Shown in pieces: positions 25,423-32,495 of a stretch of 64,000 nt of DNA. The translations under genes were made by a program, and so were the position numbers. Below the pieces are notes generated by a model. It did not search any database. It was not told the DNA's origin and saw only the letters and a program-made list of their open reading frames with translations. Position 1 is the stretch's first letter. Each line of letters begins with the position of its first letter. This stretch comes from Arenimonas metalli CF5-1 (GTDB lineage: Bacteria > Pseudomonadota > Gammaproteobacteria > Xanthomonadales > Xanthomonadaceae), in assembly GCF_000747155.1 (NCBI RefSeq), contig NZ_AVCK01000012.1, forward strand, positions 372,001 to 436,000, in the 5' to 3' direction.

Positions 25423-26307
25423 TCAGAAATAGTCCTTGCCGCTGGCCACCAGCGCTTCGGCGCGCTGCTGGGCCAGCACATTCATCAACGTAAAGCCGGG
25501 CTCGACGGGGTCGGCCGCCAGCACCTCCGCCAGCAGGCGGTCGTGCAGCTCCTGGTCGAACAGCAGGCGCGCGTAGTACTCGGCCATCAGCGTCTTGGCG
25601 TAGAGGTTGCGGCCAGCGGACAGCGCCTGCGCCTGCTCGAAGTGGGCGCGGCCGCGCGCGGGCTGGCCGCCGATCGCCTCGGGCCGCAGCGAATGCAGCA
25701 CGCCGAGATACACGTGCGGCATGCCGCGGGCATGGCCGGCATCGGTGGCGACCACCTTGTCGAGCAGCGCCTGCACCTTGGGCAGGTCGGCGATCGCGCC
25801 CCAGTCCTCGCTGTTGGCCTGCAGGAAGCCCACCCAGGCCGCGGCCAGCGCGTAGTGCCCGGCGACGTCCTTCGCCGGCGCGGCCGCGAGCGCGGCGTTG
25901 AAGGTCTCGATGTCGGCATCGATGGCGTCGCAGAGCCGCGCGTCCTGCGCGCAGGTGCCGCGACGCGCGTAATCCATCGCCTTGGCGGCCAGTCGGCGCG
26001 AACGCGCCTTGTCGTCGCCGGTGAAGTTGCCGGCGTACGCGCCGTTGAGTTCCGCGGCGGCGAACAGCAGGCCGGCGTTGCGGCGGTCACCCGGCGTTTG
26101 CCCTTCCACCAGGCCGTCGATCAGCAGCAGGTAGGCCGGCAGGCCGTCGCGCACGGTGGCCGGGTCGTTGCTGTTGGTGATCGCGCTGCCCAGCTGCGCG
26201 GCCAGCTGGTCGCTGGCCCGGCCGACCAGGGTCGCGCAGCCGGCCAACATCAGCACGGCGGCGAGAAGGACCAGCAGCGGGGATGCGACGCGTCGGGTCA
26301 TGGCCAT
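25423..26307 (-). CDS. TRAP-associated TatT-like TPR lipoprotein
   Basis: A 294-residue predicted lipoprotein (signal peptide LLVLLAAVLMLAGCATL with lipobox LAGC). An all-helical body contains PAYLLLIDGLVEG, NAGLLFAAAELNGAY, HVYLGVLHSLRPEAIGG and KTLMAEYYARLLFD. This resembles the T component first described in Treponema pallidum, a trimeric TPR-like protein that partners the DctP-type binding protein. Position fits: the dctP gene follows 10 bases downstream. It may deliver ligand from the outer membrane. An ATG at 26301 is an alternative start. Confidence 0.82.
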   Translation of the reverse strand: MAMTRRVASPLLVLLAAVLMLAGCATLVGRASDQLAAQLGSAITNSNDPATVRDGLPAYLLLIDGLVEGQTPGDRRNAGLLFAAAELNGAYAGNFTGDDKARSRRLAAKAMDYARRGTCAQDARLCDAIDADIETFNAALAAAPAKDVAGHYALAAAWVGFLQANSEDWGAIADLPKVQALLDKVVATDAGHARGMPHVYLGVLHSLRPEAIGGQPARGRAHFEQAQALSAGRNLYAKTLMAEYYARLLFDQELHDRLLAEVLAADPVEPGFTLMNVLAQQRAEALVASGKDYF

Positions 26308-26329
26308 GAGTGTCGATGCTCCGGCGTCA

Positions 26330-27202
26330 TCATGACGCGACGGTGGCATCGGAGGCGTCCGCGGCCTCCAGCGTGTTCTGCATCAGGGTGGCCACGGTCA
26401 TCGGCCCCACCCCACCCGGCACCGGCGTGATCCAGGACGCACGCTCGAAGGCGGCGTCGAAGCCGACGTCGCCGACCAGGCGCCCGTCGTCGAGGCGGTT
26501 GATGCCGACGTCGATCACGACCGCGCCCGGCTTCACCCATTCGCCCGGCACGAGGCCCGGCCGCCCGACCGCGACCACCAGGATGTCGGCCTCGCGCACG
26601 TGGCGCTCGAGCACCTCGCGCGGGGTGAACTTGTGGCAGCTGGTGGTGGTGCAGCCGGCGATCAGCAGCTCCAGCGCCATCGGCCGGCCGACGTGATTGC
26701 TGACGCCGACGATGGTGGCGCTCTGCCCGCGCACGGGCCGGTCGGTGTAGGCCAGCAGCGTGGTGATGCCGCGCGGCGTGCAGGGCCGCAGGCCGAACTG
26801 GCGCAGCGCGAGGTGGCCGACGTTTTCCGGGTGGAAGCCGTCGACGTCCTTGCGCGGGTCGATGCGGTGGATCAGCCAGGTGGCGTCGCGGTTCCCGGGC
26901 AGCGGCAGCTGCACCAGGATGCCGTGGATGGCCGGATCGGCGTTCAGGCGGTCGATCAGGGCGGCCAGCTCGGCGTCGGTGGTTTCGGCCGGCAGGTCGT
27001 AGTCGATGGCGCGGATGCCGACCTTCTTGGCGGCGCGGCGCTTGTTGCGCACGTAGACGGCGGACGCCGGGTCCTGGCCCACCAGCACCACGGCCAGGCC
27101 GGGCGCGGGCTTGCCGGCGGCGATGCGGGCCTGCACCCGGCGGGCGAGGTCGTCGAGCAGGGCGTCGGCGATGCCTTTGCCGTCGAGGATGCGGGCGGTC
27201 AT
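26330..27202 (-). CDS. folD: Bifunctional methylenetetrahydrofolate dehydrogenase / cyclohydrolase
   Basis: A 290-residue enzyme that interconverts 5,10-methylene-, methenyl- and formyl-tetrahydrofolate. Motifs are [20 protein letters not shown] with the catalytic lysine, [21 protein letters not shown], the NADP-binding [15 protein letters not shown] and the C-terminal [19 protein letters not shown]. In the NADP loop an Asn replaces the more common Arg/Ser of the GRSxIVG form. The TRAP operon follows 22 bases downstream. Confidence 0.96.
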   Translation of the reverse strand: MTARILDGKGIADALLDDLARRVQARIAAGKPAPGLAVVLVGQDPASAVYVRNKRRAAKKVGIRAIDYDLPAETTDAELAALIDRLNADPAIHGILVQLPLPGNRDATWLIHRIDPRKDVDGFHPENVGHLALRQFGLRPCTPRGITTLLAYTDRPVRGQSATIVGVSNHVGRPMALELLIAGCTTTSCHKFTPREVLERHVREADILVVAVGRPGLVPGEWVKPGAVVIDVGINRLDDGRLVGDVGFDAAFERASWITPVPGGVGPMTVATLMQNTLEAADASDATVAS

Positions 27203-27297
27203 GGCGCTCCGGGAACAGTGGGGGCGGCCCCGCGCGGGCGGGTCCGGGTCGCGAAATGCGATTATCCCCGAACCCTTCCCTGCCCGGCTACCGGAAA

Positions 27298-27591
27298 ATG
27301 ACCGACACCACCGCCTTCGAAGCCGCCGCCTTCCGCCGGCTGGTCGCCCACCTGCAGCAGCGCACCGACGTCCAGAACATCGACCTGATGATCCAGGCCG
27401 GCTTCTGCCGCAACTGCCTGTCCACCTGGTACGAGGAAGCGGCCGCCGCCGCCGGCACCCCGATCGGCAAGGACGCCGCCCGCGAGGCCATCTACGGCAT
27501 GCCCTTCCCCGATTGGAAGGCCAAGTACCAGCCCGAGGCGACGCCCGAGCAACTGGCCGCCTTCGAAGCCGCCCGCCGCGCCCATCCCTAG
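27298..27591 (+). CDS. DUF1244 family protein
   Basis: A 97-residue soluble protein matching the DUF1244 family: [21 protein letters not shown], the conserved [15 protein letters not shown] with two cysteines, and [16 protein letters not shown]. Its function is unknown; the paired cysteines could bind a metal. The ATG at 27298 matches the usual family start; an upstream GTG-type extension is not conserved-looking. Its stop is followed at once by a REP-type hairpin. Confidence 0.82.
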   Translation: MTDTTAFEAAAFRRLVAHLQQRTDVQNIDLMIQAGFCRNCLSTWYEEAAAAAGTPIGKDAAREAIYGMPFPDWKAKYQPEATPEQLAAFEAARRAHP

Positions 27592-27595
27592 AACC

Positions 27596-27659
27596 TGTAG
27601 GAGGGCCTTCAGGCCCGAAGCCCTTCGCGAAAGGCTTCGGGCCTGAAGGCCCTCCTACA
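27596..27659. repeat. REP/BIME-type palindrome (copy 1)
   Basis: Perfectly inverted 27-base arms (TGTAGGAGGGCCTTCAGGCC... and complement) around a 10-base loop. It begins 4 bases after the DUF1244 stop codon in a convergent gap. Related copies are at 29042 and 51449. Confidence 0.9.
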
Positions 27660-27664
27660 ACTGC

Positions 27665-27695
27665 AAAAAAACGCCCCGGCCAATCGACCGGGGCG
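27665..27695 (-). terminator. Rho-independent terminator of the phasin-like gene
   Basis: The minus strand reads CGCCCCGGTC, a short loop, GGCCGGGGCG and then seven Ts. It lies about 34 bases past the phasin-like stop codon. Confidence 0.85.
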
Positions 27696-27728
27696 CGAAA
27701 TCCCACTGACGGGGAGAGAGATCGGGTT

Positions 27729-28037
27729 TCAGGCGCGCTTGCGCGACCGCACGGAGGTGCGCTTGGCGCGGGCCTTGCGCTTGGCCGGGGCACGCTTCAC
27801 GCCCAGCTTCACCAGCACCGGGGCCAGCGCGGTTTCGACCTGGGTGCGCGCCTGGCGCACGAAGGCTTCGGCCTGGTCGCGGGTCTGGCGGGCGAGGGTC
27901 TCGGCCTGGCCAAGCTTGGCCTGGGCCTGCTTGCGGCCCAGCGAGACCGCGCCGATGCCGGCCAGGATGACGGCGCGCGGGCTGATCTCGGTCTTGCGGG
28001 CGGGGCTGCGGCGGCGGGTCGGAGTCGAGCGGGTCAT
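27729..28037 (-). CDS. Phasin-like small basic protein (PhaF/PhaI type)
   Basis: A 102-residue protein in three parts: a basic N terminus, a phasin-like segment ([21 protein letters not shown], then a helix with [21 protein letters not shown]), and a Lys/Arg/Ala-rich tail ([13 protein letters not shown]) like the histone H1-like tail of PhaF. Such proteins bind polyhydroxyalkanoate granules and DNA. The similarity is short, and a purely nucleoid-associated role is possible. A clear terminator follows it. Confidence 0.62.
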   Translation of the reverse strand: MTRSTPTRRRSPARKTEISPRAVILAGIGAVSLGRKQAQAKLGQAETLARQTRDQAEAFVRQARTQVETALAPVLVKLGVKRAPAKRKARAKRTSVRSRKRA

Positions 28038-28173
28038 GGGGCACCTCGTGGCGATGGCCGGGATGGCCGTTCGCGTCCGAGTCTGTGCCGCCGCACCCGA
28101 GCAATCACACTAGCCGCGCTTGCGGCCCGCCGGGCCCCGCGACATGCTGGCCTCCCCTGCACGGAGACCCGCC

Positions 28174-29031
28174 ATGGCTGCGAAGAAATCGACCTGGGCC
28201 AAGTTCCCGCACGAGGCCAAGGCCTTCGACCAGTCCGGCGACAAGCTGAAAAAGGCGTGGCCATCGCTGCACGCGGGTGACTGCGAACCGTTCCCCGACG
28301 ACAAGCGCGCCGCCGCCTTGATCAAGGCTGCCAGCAAGGCCGCGCCCAAGGGCATGGACGCCGCTACGCTGGCCGAAGCGCTGCAGGACGCGTGGCGCGC
28401 CTTCCACCGCGGTGATTTCCAGCAGGCCTATGAAGCCGGCTCGGCCCTTGGCCCGGTCGGCGCGTCCGTGGCCTGCAAGGCGCTGGCCATCCACGCCACG
28501 CACCTCGTCGACGACGAGAACGAGCAGCTGGCGCGCTACGAGCAGGCCGGCAAGCTGGCCGAAGCCGCCATCGCCGCGCTGCCGGACGAGGCCAACAGCC
28601 ACTACCGCTACGCCCACGCCATGGGCCGCTACAGCCAGGGCATCTCGATCGCCAAGGCGCTGAAGATGGGCCTGGCCACGAAGGTGAGGAAGGCGCTCGA
28701 AGCGACGCTCGAGCTGGCGCCGAAGCACGCCGAGGCCCACACCGCGCTGGGCCTGTACCACGCCGAGATCATCAGCAAGATCGGCGCCCTGGTCGGCGGC
28801 ATGACCTACGGCGCCAAGGCCAGCGAGGCCGAGAAGCACCTGGCCACCGCCCTCAAGCTCACGCCCGACTCCCCCATCGCCCATTTCGAACACGGCAACC
28901 TGCTGCTGCTCCTGCACGGCGACAAGAAGGAAGACGCGGCGGCCACCGCCTACGAGAAGGCCGGCAAGCTCAAGCCCAACGACGCGATGGAAAAGCTCGA
29001 CGCGGACTTCGCCAAGGGCCAACTCGAATAG
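28174..29031 (+). CDS. Conserved TPR-like protein of unknown function
   Basis: A 285-residue soluble all-helical protein. C-terminal repeats resemble tetratricopeptide units: ALEATLELAPKHAEAHTALGLYHAE, EKHLATALKLTPDSPIAHFEHGN and AATAYEKAGKLKPNDA. The N-terminal 60 residues are Lys-rich without a signal peptide. The ATG at 28174 has ACGGAGA 6 bases before it. Nothing next to it suggests a pathway. It is followed by a REP-type hairpin. Confidence 0.75.
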   Translation: MAAKKSTWAKFPHEAKAFDQSGDKLKKAWPSLHAGDCEPFPDDKRAAALIKAASKAAPKGMDAATLAEALQDAWRAFHRGDFQQAYEAGSALGPVGASVACKALAIHATHLVDDENEQLARYEQAGKLAEAAIAALPDEANSHYRYAHAMGRYSQGISIAKALKMGLATKVRKALEATLELAPKHAEAHTALGLYHAEIISKIGALVGGMTYGAKASEAEKHLATALKLTPDSPIAHFEHGNLLLLLHGDKKEDAAATAYEKAGKLKPNDAMEKLDADFAKGQLE

Positions 29032-29041
29032 CCAAGGCTCC

Positions 29042-29109
29042 CCTGTGGGAGGGACTTCAGTCCCGATGCTCCTGGCCCGAAGCATCGGGACTGAAGTCCC
29101 TCCCACAGG
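29042..29109. repeat. REP/BIME-type palindrome (copy 2)
   Basis: A 68-bp inverted repeat with 29-base arms beginning CCTGTGGGAGGGACTTCAGT. It starts 10 bases after the TPR gene stop codon, again in a convergent gap, facing tRNA-Val. Confidence 0.9.
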
Positions 29110-29111
29110 TC

Positions 29112-29142
29112 AAAAAAAATGGCCACCCGGAGGTGGCCATTT
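29112..29142 (-). terminator. Terminator after tRNA-Val (bidirectional)
   Basis: The stem ATGGCCACC / GGTGGCCAT has A8 on one side and TTT on the other. The T run on the minus strand serves tRNA-Val; the hairpin may also stop the plus-strand TPR transcript. Confidence 0.82.
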
Positions 29143-29150
29143 CGTGGAAC

Positions 29151-29225
29151 TGGTGGGCGGTACAGGGCTTGAACCTGTGACCCTCGCCGTGTGAAAGCGA
29201 TGCTCTACCGCTGAGCTAACCGCCC
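29151..29225 (-). tRNA. tRNA-Val (CAC)
   Basis: A 75-base cloverleaf with acceptor GGGCGGT/ACCGCCC, anticodon loop TTCACAC giving CAC, T arm AGGTTCAAGCCCT and encoded CCA. Confidence 0.94.
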
Positions 29226-29239
29226 GGAAGAGAGCGCGA

Positions 29240-29269
29240 ATCTTACGTGGCCCGCCCCCGGGTGGTCAA
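29240..29269 (-). promoter_or_regulatory. Sigma-70 promoter of tRNA-Val
   Basis: On the minus strand, -35 TTGACC (29269-29264), an 18-base spacer and -10 TAAGAT (29245-29240), placed correctly for a start near 29232. Confidence 0.7.
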
Positions 29270-29278
29270 GATCGCGGC

Positions 29279-30907
29279 TCAGTGCTGCTTGCTGGCCTGC
29301 ATTTCCGCGGCCTTGGCCGGGGGCGAGAAGGACTCGGCCCGGGCCTGGTCCCAGAACACCTGGAACACCGGGTGCTCGGGCACGGCCTCCAGCAGCTGCC
29401 CCTGCGGCACGAAGTGGTGCAGCTTGGCCAGCGCGCGCACCTCGGTGGACGAAACCCGGCGGATGATGTGCTCGGGCCCGATCTCCAGGGGATGGCGCAG
29501 GCCGGCCGCGGCCAGCAGCTCCTTCAGCGCCACCAGGGTGTTGCGGTGGAAATTGGCCACCCGCACCGCCTTGCCGTCCGGGTCCAGCGCCGCCTGCCGG
29601 TTCGGGTCCTGGGTGGCGATGCCGGTCGGGCAGCGGTCGGTGTGGCAGCTCTGGGACTGGATGCAGCCCAGTGCGAACATGAAGCCGCGCGCCGCGTTCA
29701 CCCAGTCGGCGCCCAGCGCCAGCGTGCGGGCGATGTCGAAGGCGGTGACGATCTTGCCGGCCGCGCCGATGCGGACCTTCGAGCGCAGGTCGAGGCCGAC
29801 CAGCGTGTTGTGCACCAGCAGCAGCGCCTCGCGCATCGGTGCGCCCACGTGGTCGGTGAACTCCAGCGGCGCCGCGCCGGTGCCGCCCTCGCCGCCGTCC
29901 ACCACGATGAAGTCGGGCAGGATTCCCGTCTGCTTCATCGCCTTGGCGATCGCGAACCACTCCCACGGGTGGCCGATGGCCAGCTTGAAGCCGGTCGGCT
30001 TTCCGCCCGAGAGCGTGCGCAGCCGGTCGATGAACTGCAGCAGCTCGATCGGCGTCGAGAAGGCCGAGTGCGCCGCCGGCGAATGGCACTCCACGCCCTG
30101 CGGCACCCCGCGCGCCTCGGCGATCTCGGCGCTGACCTTGGCCGCCGGCAGGATGCCGCCCTGCCCCGGCTTGGCGCCCTGGCTGAGCTTGAGCTCGATC
30201 ATCTTCACCTGCGGGTCGCAGGCGTTGGTGCGGAACTTCTCTTCGTCGAAGCCACCGTCCGGGTTGCGGCAGCCGAAGTAGCCCGAACCGATTTCCCACA
30301 CCAGGTCGCCGCCGTGCTCGCGGTGGTAACGCGAGATCGAGCCCTCGCCGGTGTCGTGGTAGAAGCCGCCCAGCTTCGCGCCCTGGTTCAGTGCGCGGAT
30401 CGCATTGGCCGACAGCGAGCCGAAGCTCATCGCCGAGATGTTGAACACACTGGCCGAATACGGCTGCGCGCGCCCTTCGCCGATGGTGATGCGGAAATCA
30501 TGCGAGTCGATCTTCGCCGGCTGCAGCGAATGGTTCATCCACTCGTACTTGTCGCCGTAGAGATCGCGCTGGGTGCCGAACGGCCGCTTGTCGAGCACGT
30601 CCTTGGCGCGCTGGTAGACGATGGCGCGCTGCTGCCGCGAAAACGGCAGTTCGACCGTGTCGGACTCGATGAAATATTGGCGGATCTCGGGCCCGATCGA
30701 CTCCAGCCCGTAGCGGAAATGCGCCGTCACCGGGAAATTCCGCCGCAGCGCCTGCTTGCGTTGCAGCAGGTCCCAGGTGCCCAGCAGCGACAGCCCGCCG
30801 AAGATGCCGAGGCCCCAGGCCGCCAGGGGCGTGTGTTCGAACGCCCATCCGGACAACAGCGTGAGCAGCAGGCAGGTGGCGAACGGCCAGTAGCGGGACG
30901 GCAGCAT
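29279..30907 (-). CDS. FMN-binding glutamate synthase-family protein, membrane-anchored
   Basis: A 542-residue protein with two N-terminal hydrophobic helices (FATCLLLTLLSGWAF and AAWGLGIFGGLSLLG) followed by a complete GltB-type FMN barrel. Barrel motifs include SAMSFGSLSANAIRALNQGA, GEGSISRYHREHGGDLVWE, QGAKPGQGGILPAAKVS, VVDGGEGGTGAAPLEFTDH and an iron-sulfur-type cysteine segment LGCIQSQSCHTDRCPTGIATQ. It lacks the amidotransferase domain, so it is not a full glutamate synthase; the natural reaction is unknown. GGAG stands 7 bases before the ATG at 30907. Confidence 0.87.
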   Translation of the reverse strand: MLPSRYWPFATCLLLTLLSGWAFEHTPLAAWGLGIFGGLSLLGTWDLLQRKQALRRNFPVTAHFRYGLESIGPEIRQYFIESDTVELPFSRQQRAIVYQRAKDVLDKRPFGTQRDLYGDKYEWMNHSLQPAKIDSHDFRITIGEGRAQPYSASVFNISAMSFGSLSANAIRALNQGAKLGGFYHDTGEGSISRYHREHGGDLVWEIGSGYFGCRNPDGGFDEEKFRTNACDPQVKMIELKLSQGAKPGQGGILPAAKVSAEIAEARGVPQGVECHSPAAHSAFSTPIELLQFIDRLRTLSGGKPTGFKLAIGHPWEWFAIAKAMKQTGILPDFIVVDGGEGGTGAAPLEFTDHVGAPMREALLLVHNTLVGLDLRSKVRIGAAGKIVTAFDIARTLALGADWVNAARGFMFALGCIQSQSCHTDRCPTGIATQDPNRQAALDPDGKAVRVANFHRNTLVALKELLAAAGLRHPLEIGPEHIIRRVSSTEVRALAKLHHFVPQGQLLEAVPEHPVFQVFWDQARAESFSPPAKAAEMQASKQH

Positions 30908-30921
30908 GCTCGGCTCCGGGC

Positions 30922-31224
30922 TCAGGCGGCGGGGCGTGACTTGAGCACGCGGTAGATGTCCCAGAACCCCGCCACGGCAATGACCGCGATCACCAGGTAC
31001 ACCGACTGCACGATCATGTTCGCGGCCCAGGCCATGTCCCCGTCGGCCAGGTCCACGGCCCGGTAGACCCACGGCACCGTCCAGCGCGCGAGGATGCCCG
31101 CGACGAAGCTGGCGGCCACGATCGCGAACCCGGTGATGCGCGTGCGCTGCCAGCACGCCGCCAGCAGCAGCACCGCCGCCAGGTCCACCGCGAAGTACAG
31201 GAACCCCATCAACCACATCGACAT
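30922..31224 (-). CDS. Small four-helix membrane protein
   Basis: A 100-residue protein that is almost entirely membrane helices: WLMGFLYFAVDLAAVLLLAAC, ITGFAIVAASFVAGILARW and NMIVQSVYLVIAVIAVAGFW. No family is recognised with confidence. It starts 24 bases after the encoded CCA of tRNA-Leu with no terminator between, and the FMN-barrel gene follows 14 bases downstream. It may be a membrane partner of that protein (inference from spacing only). Confidence 0.68.
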   Translation of the reverse strand: MSMWLMGFLYFAVDLAAVLLLAACWQRTRITGFAIVAASFVAGILARWTVPWVYRAVDLADGDMAWAANMIVQSVYLVIAVIAVAGFWDIYRVLKSRPAA

Positions 31225-31248
31225 CGCCGCGCTACTCCCCTGCGTGCG

Positions 31249-31335
31249 TGGTGCCCGGGGTGGGGATCGAACCCACATGGCCTTGCGGCCGGGGGATTTT
31301 AAGTCCCATGCGTCTACCAGTTTCGCCACCCGGGC
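31249..31335 (-). tRNA. tRNA-Leu (TAA)
   Basis: An 87-base class II tRNA with acceptor GCCCGGG, anticodon TAA in ACTTAAAAT, a long variable arm CGGCCGCAAGGCC, and encoded CCA. It is the last of the conserved Gly-Cys-Leu tRNA set after pgsA. Confidence 0.95.
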
Positions 31336-31401
31336 CTCCCGCGATGGTGCCGCATGCGCCCGTCCGCCGCCAGCTTGCCATCCGTCGAGGGTGTGGTATT
31401 G

Positions 31402-31562
31402 GATTTTTGCCACGGATGAACACTGATGAACACAGATTGGATACTGGCGCCGGGTGTCCACTGGCTATGTTGGAACTTCGCAATGACCCAATGGCGCCCT
31501 GCGAACCACCCAAGCGCTCCGCCCTATCCGTGTTCATCTGTGTTCATCCGTGGCTAAAAACA
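31402..31562. repeat. 161-bp inverted-repeat element with 10-bp-phased arms (copy 2)
   Basis: Imperfect arms of about 38 bases: GCCACGGATGAACACTGATG on the left and the complement of AGCCACGGATGAACACAGAT on the right. Units repeat every 10 bases (GGATGAACAC, TGATGAACAC). The centre is not related to copies 1 and 3. It is inserted between tRNA-Cys and tRNA-Leu. Confidence 0.8.
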
Positions 31563-31574
31563 AAATAGCCGGGC

Positions 31575-31602
31575 GAAAAAAAACCCCGCCGGAGCGGGGT
31601 TT
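31575..31602 (-). terminator. Terminator after tRNA-Cys
   Basis: The minus strand reads AACCCCGC, a short loop, GCGGGGTT and T6, 7 bases after the tRNA-Cys CCA end. Confidence 0.88.
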
Positions 31603-31608
31603 GAACAC

Positions 31609-31682
31609 TGGAGGCCGAGGTCGGAATTGAACCGGCGTACGCGGATTTGCAGTCCGCTGCATAACCACTCTGCCACCCGGCC
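31609..31682 (-). tRNA. tRNA-Cys (GCA)
   Basis: A 74-base cloverleaf with acceptor GGCCGGG, anticodon GCA in CTGCAAA, T arm GGTTCAATTCC, discriminator T and encoded CCA. Confidence 0.95.
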
Positions 31683-31734
31683 GGATAGCGTTGCCGGAAG
31701 CTTAGCGCGTCCGACGGCGGTTGCCACCGCCTTA

Positions 31735-31765
31735 AAAAACAAAACCCCGGCGGGCGGGGTTTTGT
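31735..31765 (-). terminator. Terminator after tRNA-Gly
   Basis: The minus strand reads AAAACCCCG, a small loop, CGGGGTTTT, then a further T run, 8 bases past the tRNA-Gly CCA end. Confidence 0.85.
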
Positions 31766-31772
31766 CTGGAAC

Positions 31773-31848
<76 letters not shown>

Positions 31849-31858
31849 AAGAGACGCA

Positions 31859-31889
31859 TATTTTGGGGGAAGCCCCCCGAGGGTGTCAA
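31859..31889 (-). promoter_or_regulatory. Possible promoter of tRNA-Gly
   Basis: On the minus strand, a perfect -35 TTGACA (31889-31884) with a weak -10 AAAATA (31864-31859) at 19-base spacing. The spacing is long, so the -10 is uncertain. Confidence 0.4.
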
Positions 31890-31903
31890 CACCCTTTTTC
31901 AAA

Positions 31904-32464
31904 TCAGCCCTTCTTCCGCATCGTCGGCCAGGCCGCGTGCAGGTAATCGAAGCCCGACCACAGGGTCAGGGCCGCCGCGATCGCCAGCAGCCACTCGCCG
32001 ATCCGGAACACCGGCAGGCCCAGCAGGTCTTCCTGGAACAGCAGGCAGCTGATGGCGGTCATCTGCACGATGGTCTTGAGCTTGCCCAGCCCCGCGACCT
32101 TGACCAGGCCGTGCGCGCCCATCTGCGCCATCCACTCGCGCAGGGCCGAGATGGTGATCTCGCGGCCGATGATCACGGCGCTGAGCAGGGCCATCCACGG
32201 GGTGTCGTGGCGCTCGACCACCAGAAGCAGCGCGAACGCCACCGTCAGCTTGTCGGCCACCGGGTCGAGGAAGGCGCCGAAGGCCGAGTACATGCCGTAG
32301 CGGCGGGCGATCCAGCCGTCCAGCCAGTCCGTGAGCGCGCCGAAGATGAAGATGCCGGCGACCGCGAGGTTGGTCCAGCCGTAGGGAAGGTAGAACACGA
32401 CCACCATCACCGGGATCAGCAGGATCCGCATCAGCGTCAGCATGGTGGGGATGGTGAGGGTCAC
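31904..32464 (-). CDS. pgsA: CDP-diacylglycerol-glycerol-3-phosphate 3-phosphatidyltransferase
   Basis: A 186-residue integral membrane enzyme making phosphatidylglycerophosphate. The CDP-alcohol phosphotransferase signature is complete in two parts: DWLDGWIARRYG and GAFLDPVADK. About five helices follow the family pattern. The start is GTG at 32464, 31 bases after uvrC. The order uvrC-pgsA-tRNA-Gly-tRNA-Cys-tRNA-Leu is the conserved gammaproteobacterial one. Confidence 0.95.
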   Translation of the reverse strand: MTLTIPTMLTLMRILLIPVMVVVFYLPYGWTNLAVAGIFIFGALTDWLDGWIARRYGMYSAFGAFLDPVADKLTVAFALLLVVERHDTPWMALLSAVIIGREITISALREWMAQMGAHGLVKVAGLGKLKTIVQMTAISCLLFQEDLLGLPVFRIGEWLLAIAAALTLWSGFDYLHAAWPTMRKKG

Positions 32465-32495
32465 GGCGTCCTGCTCAGGCTTCGTTCCGGGGCGA

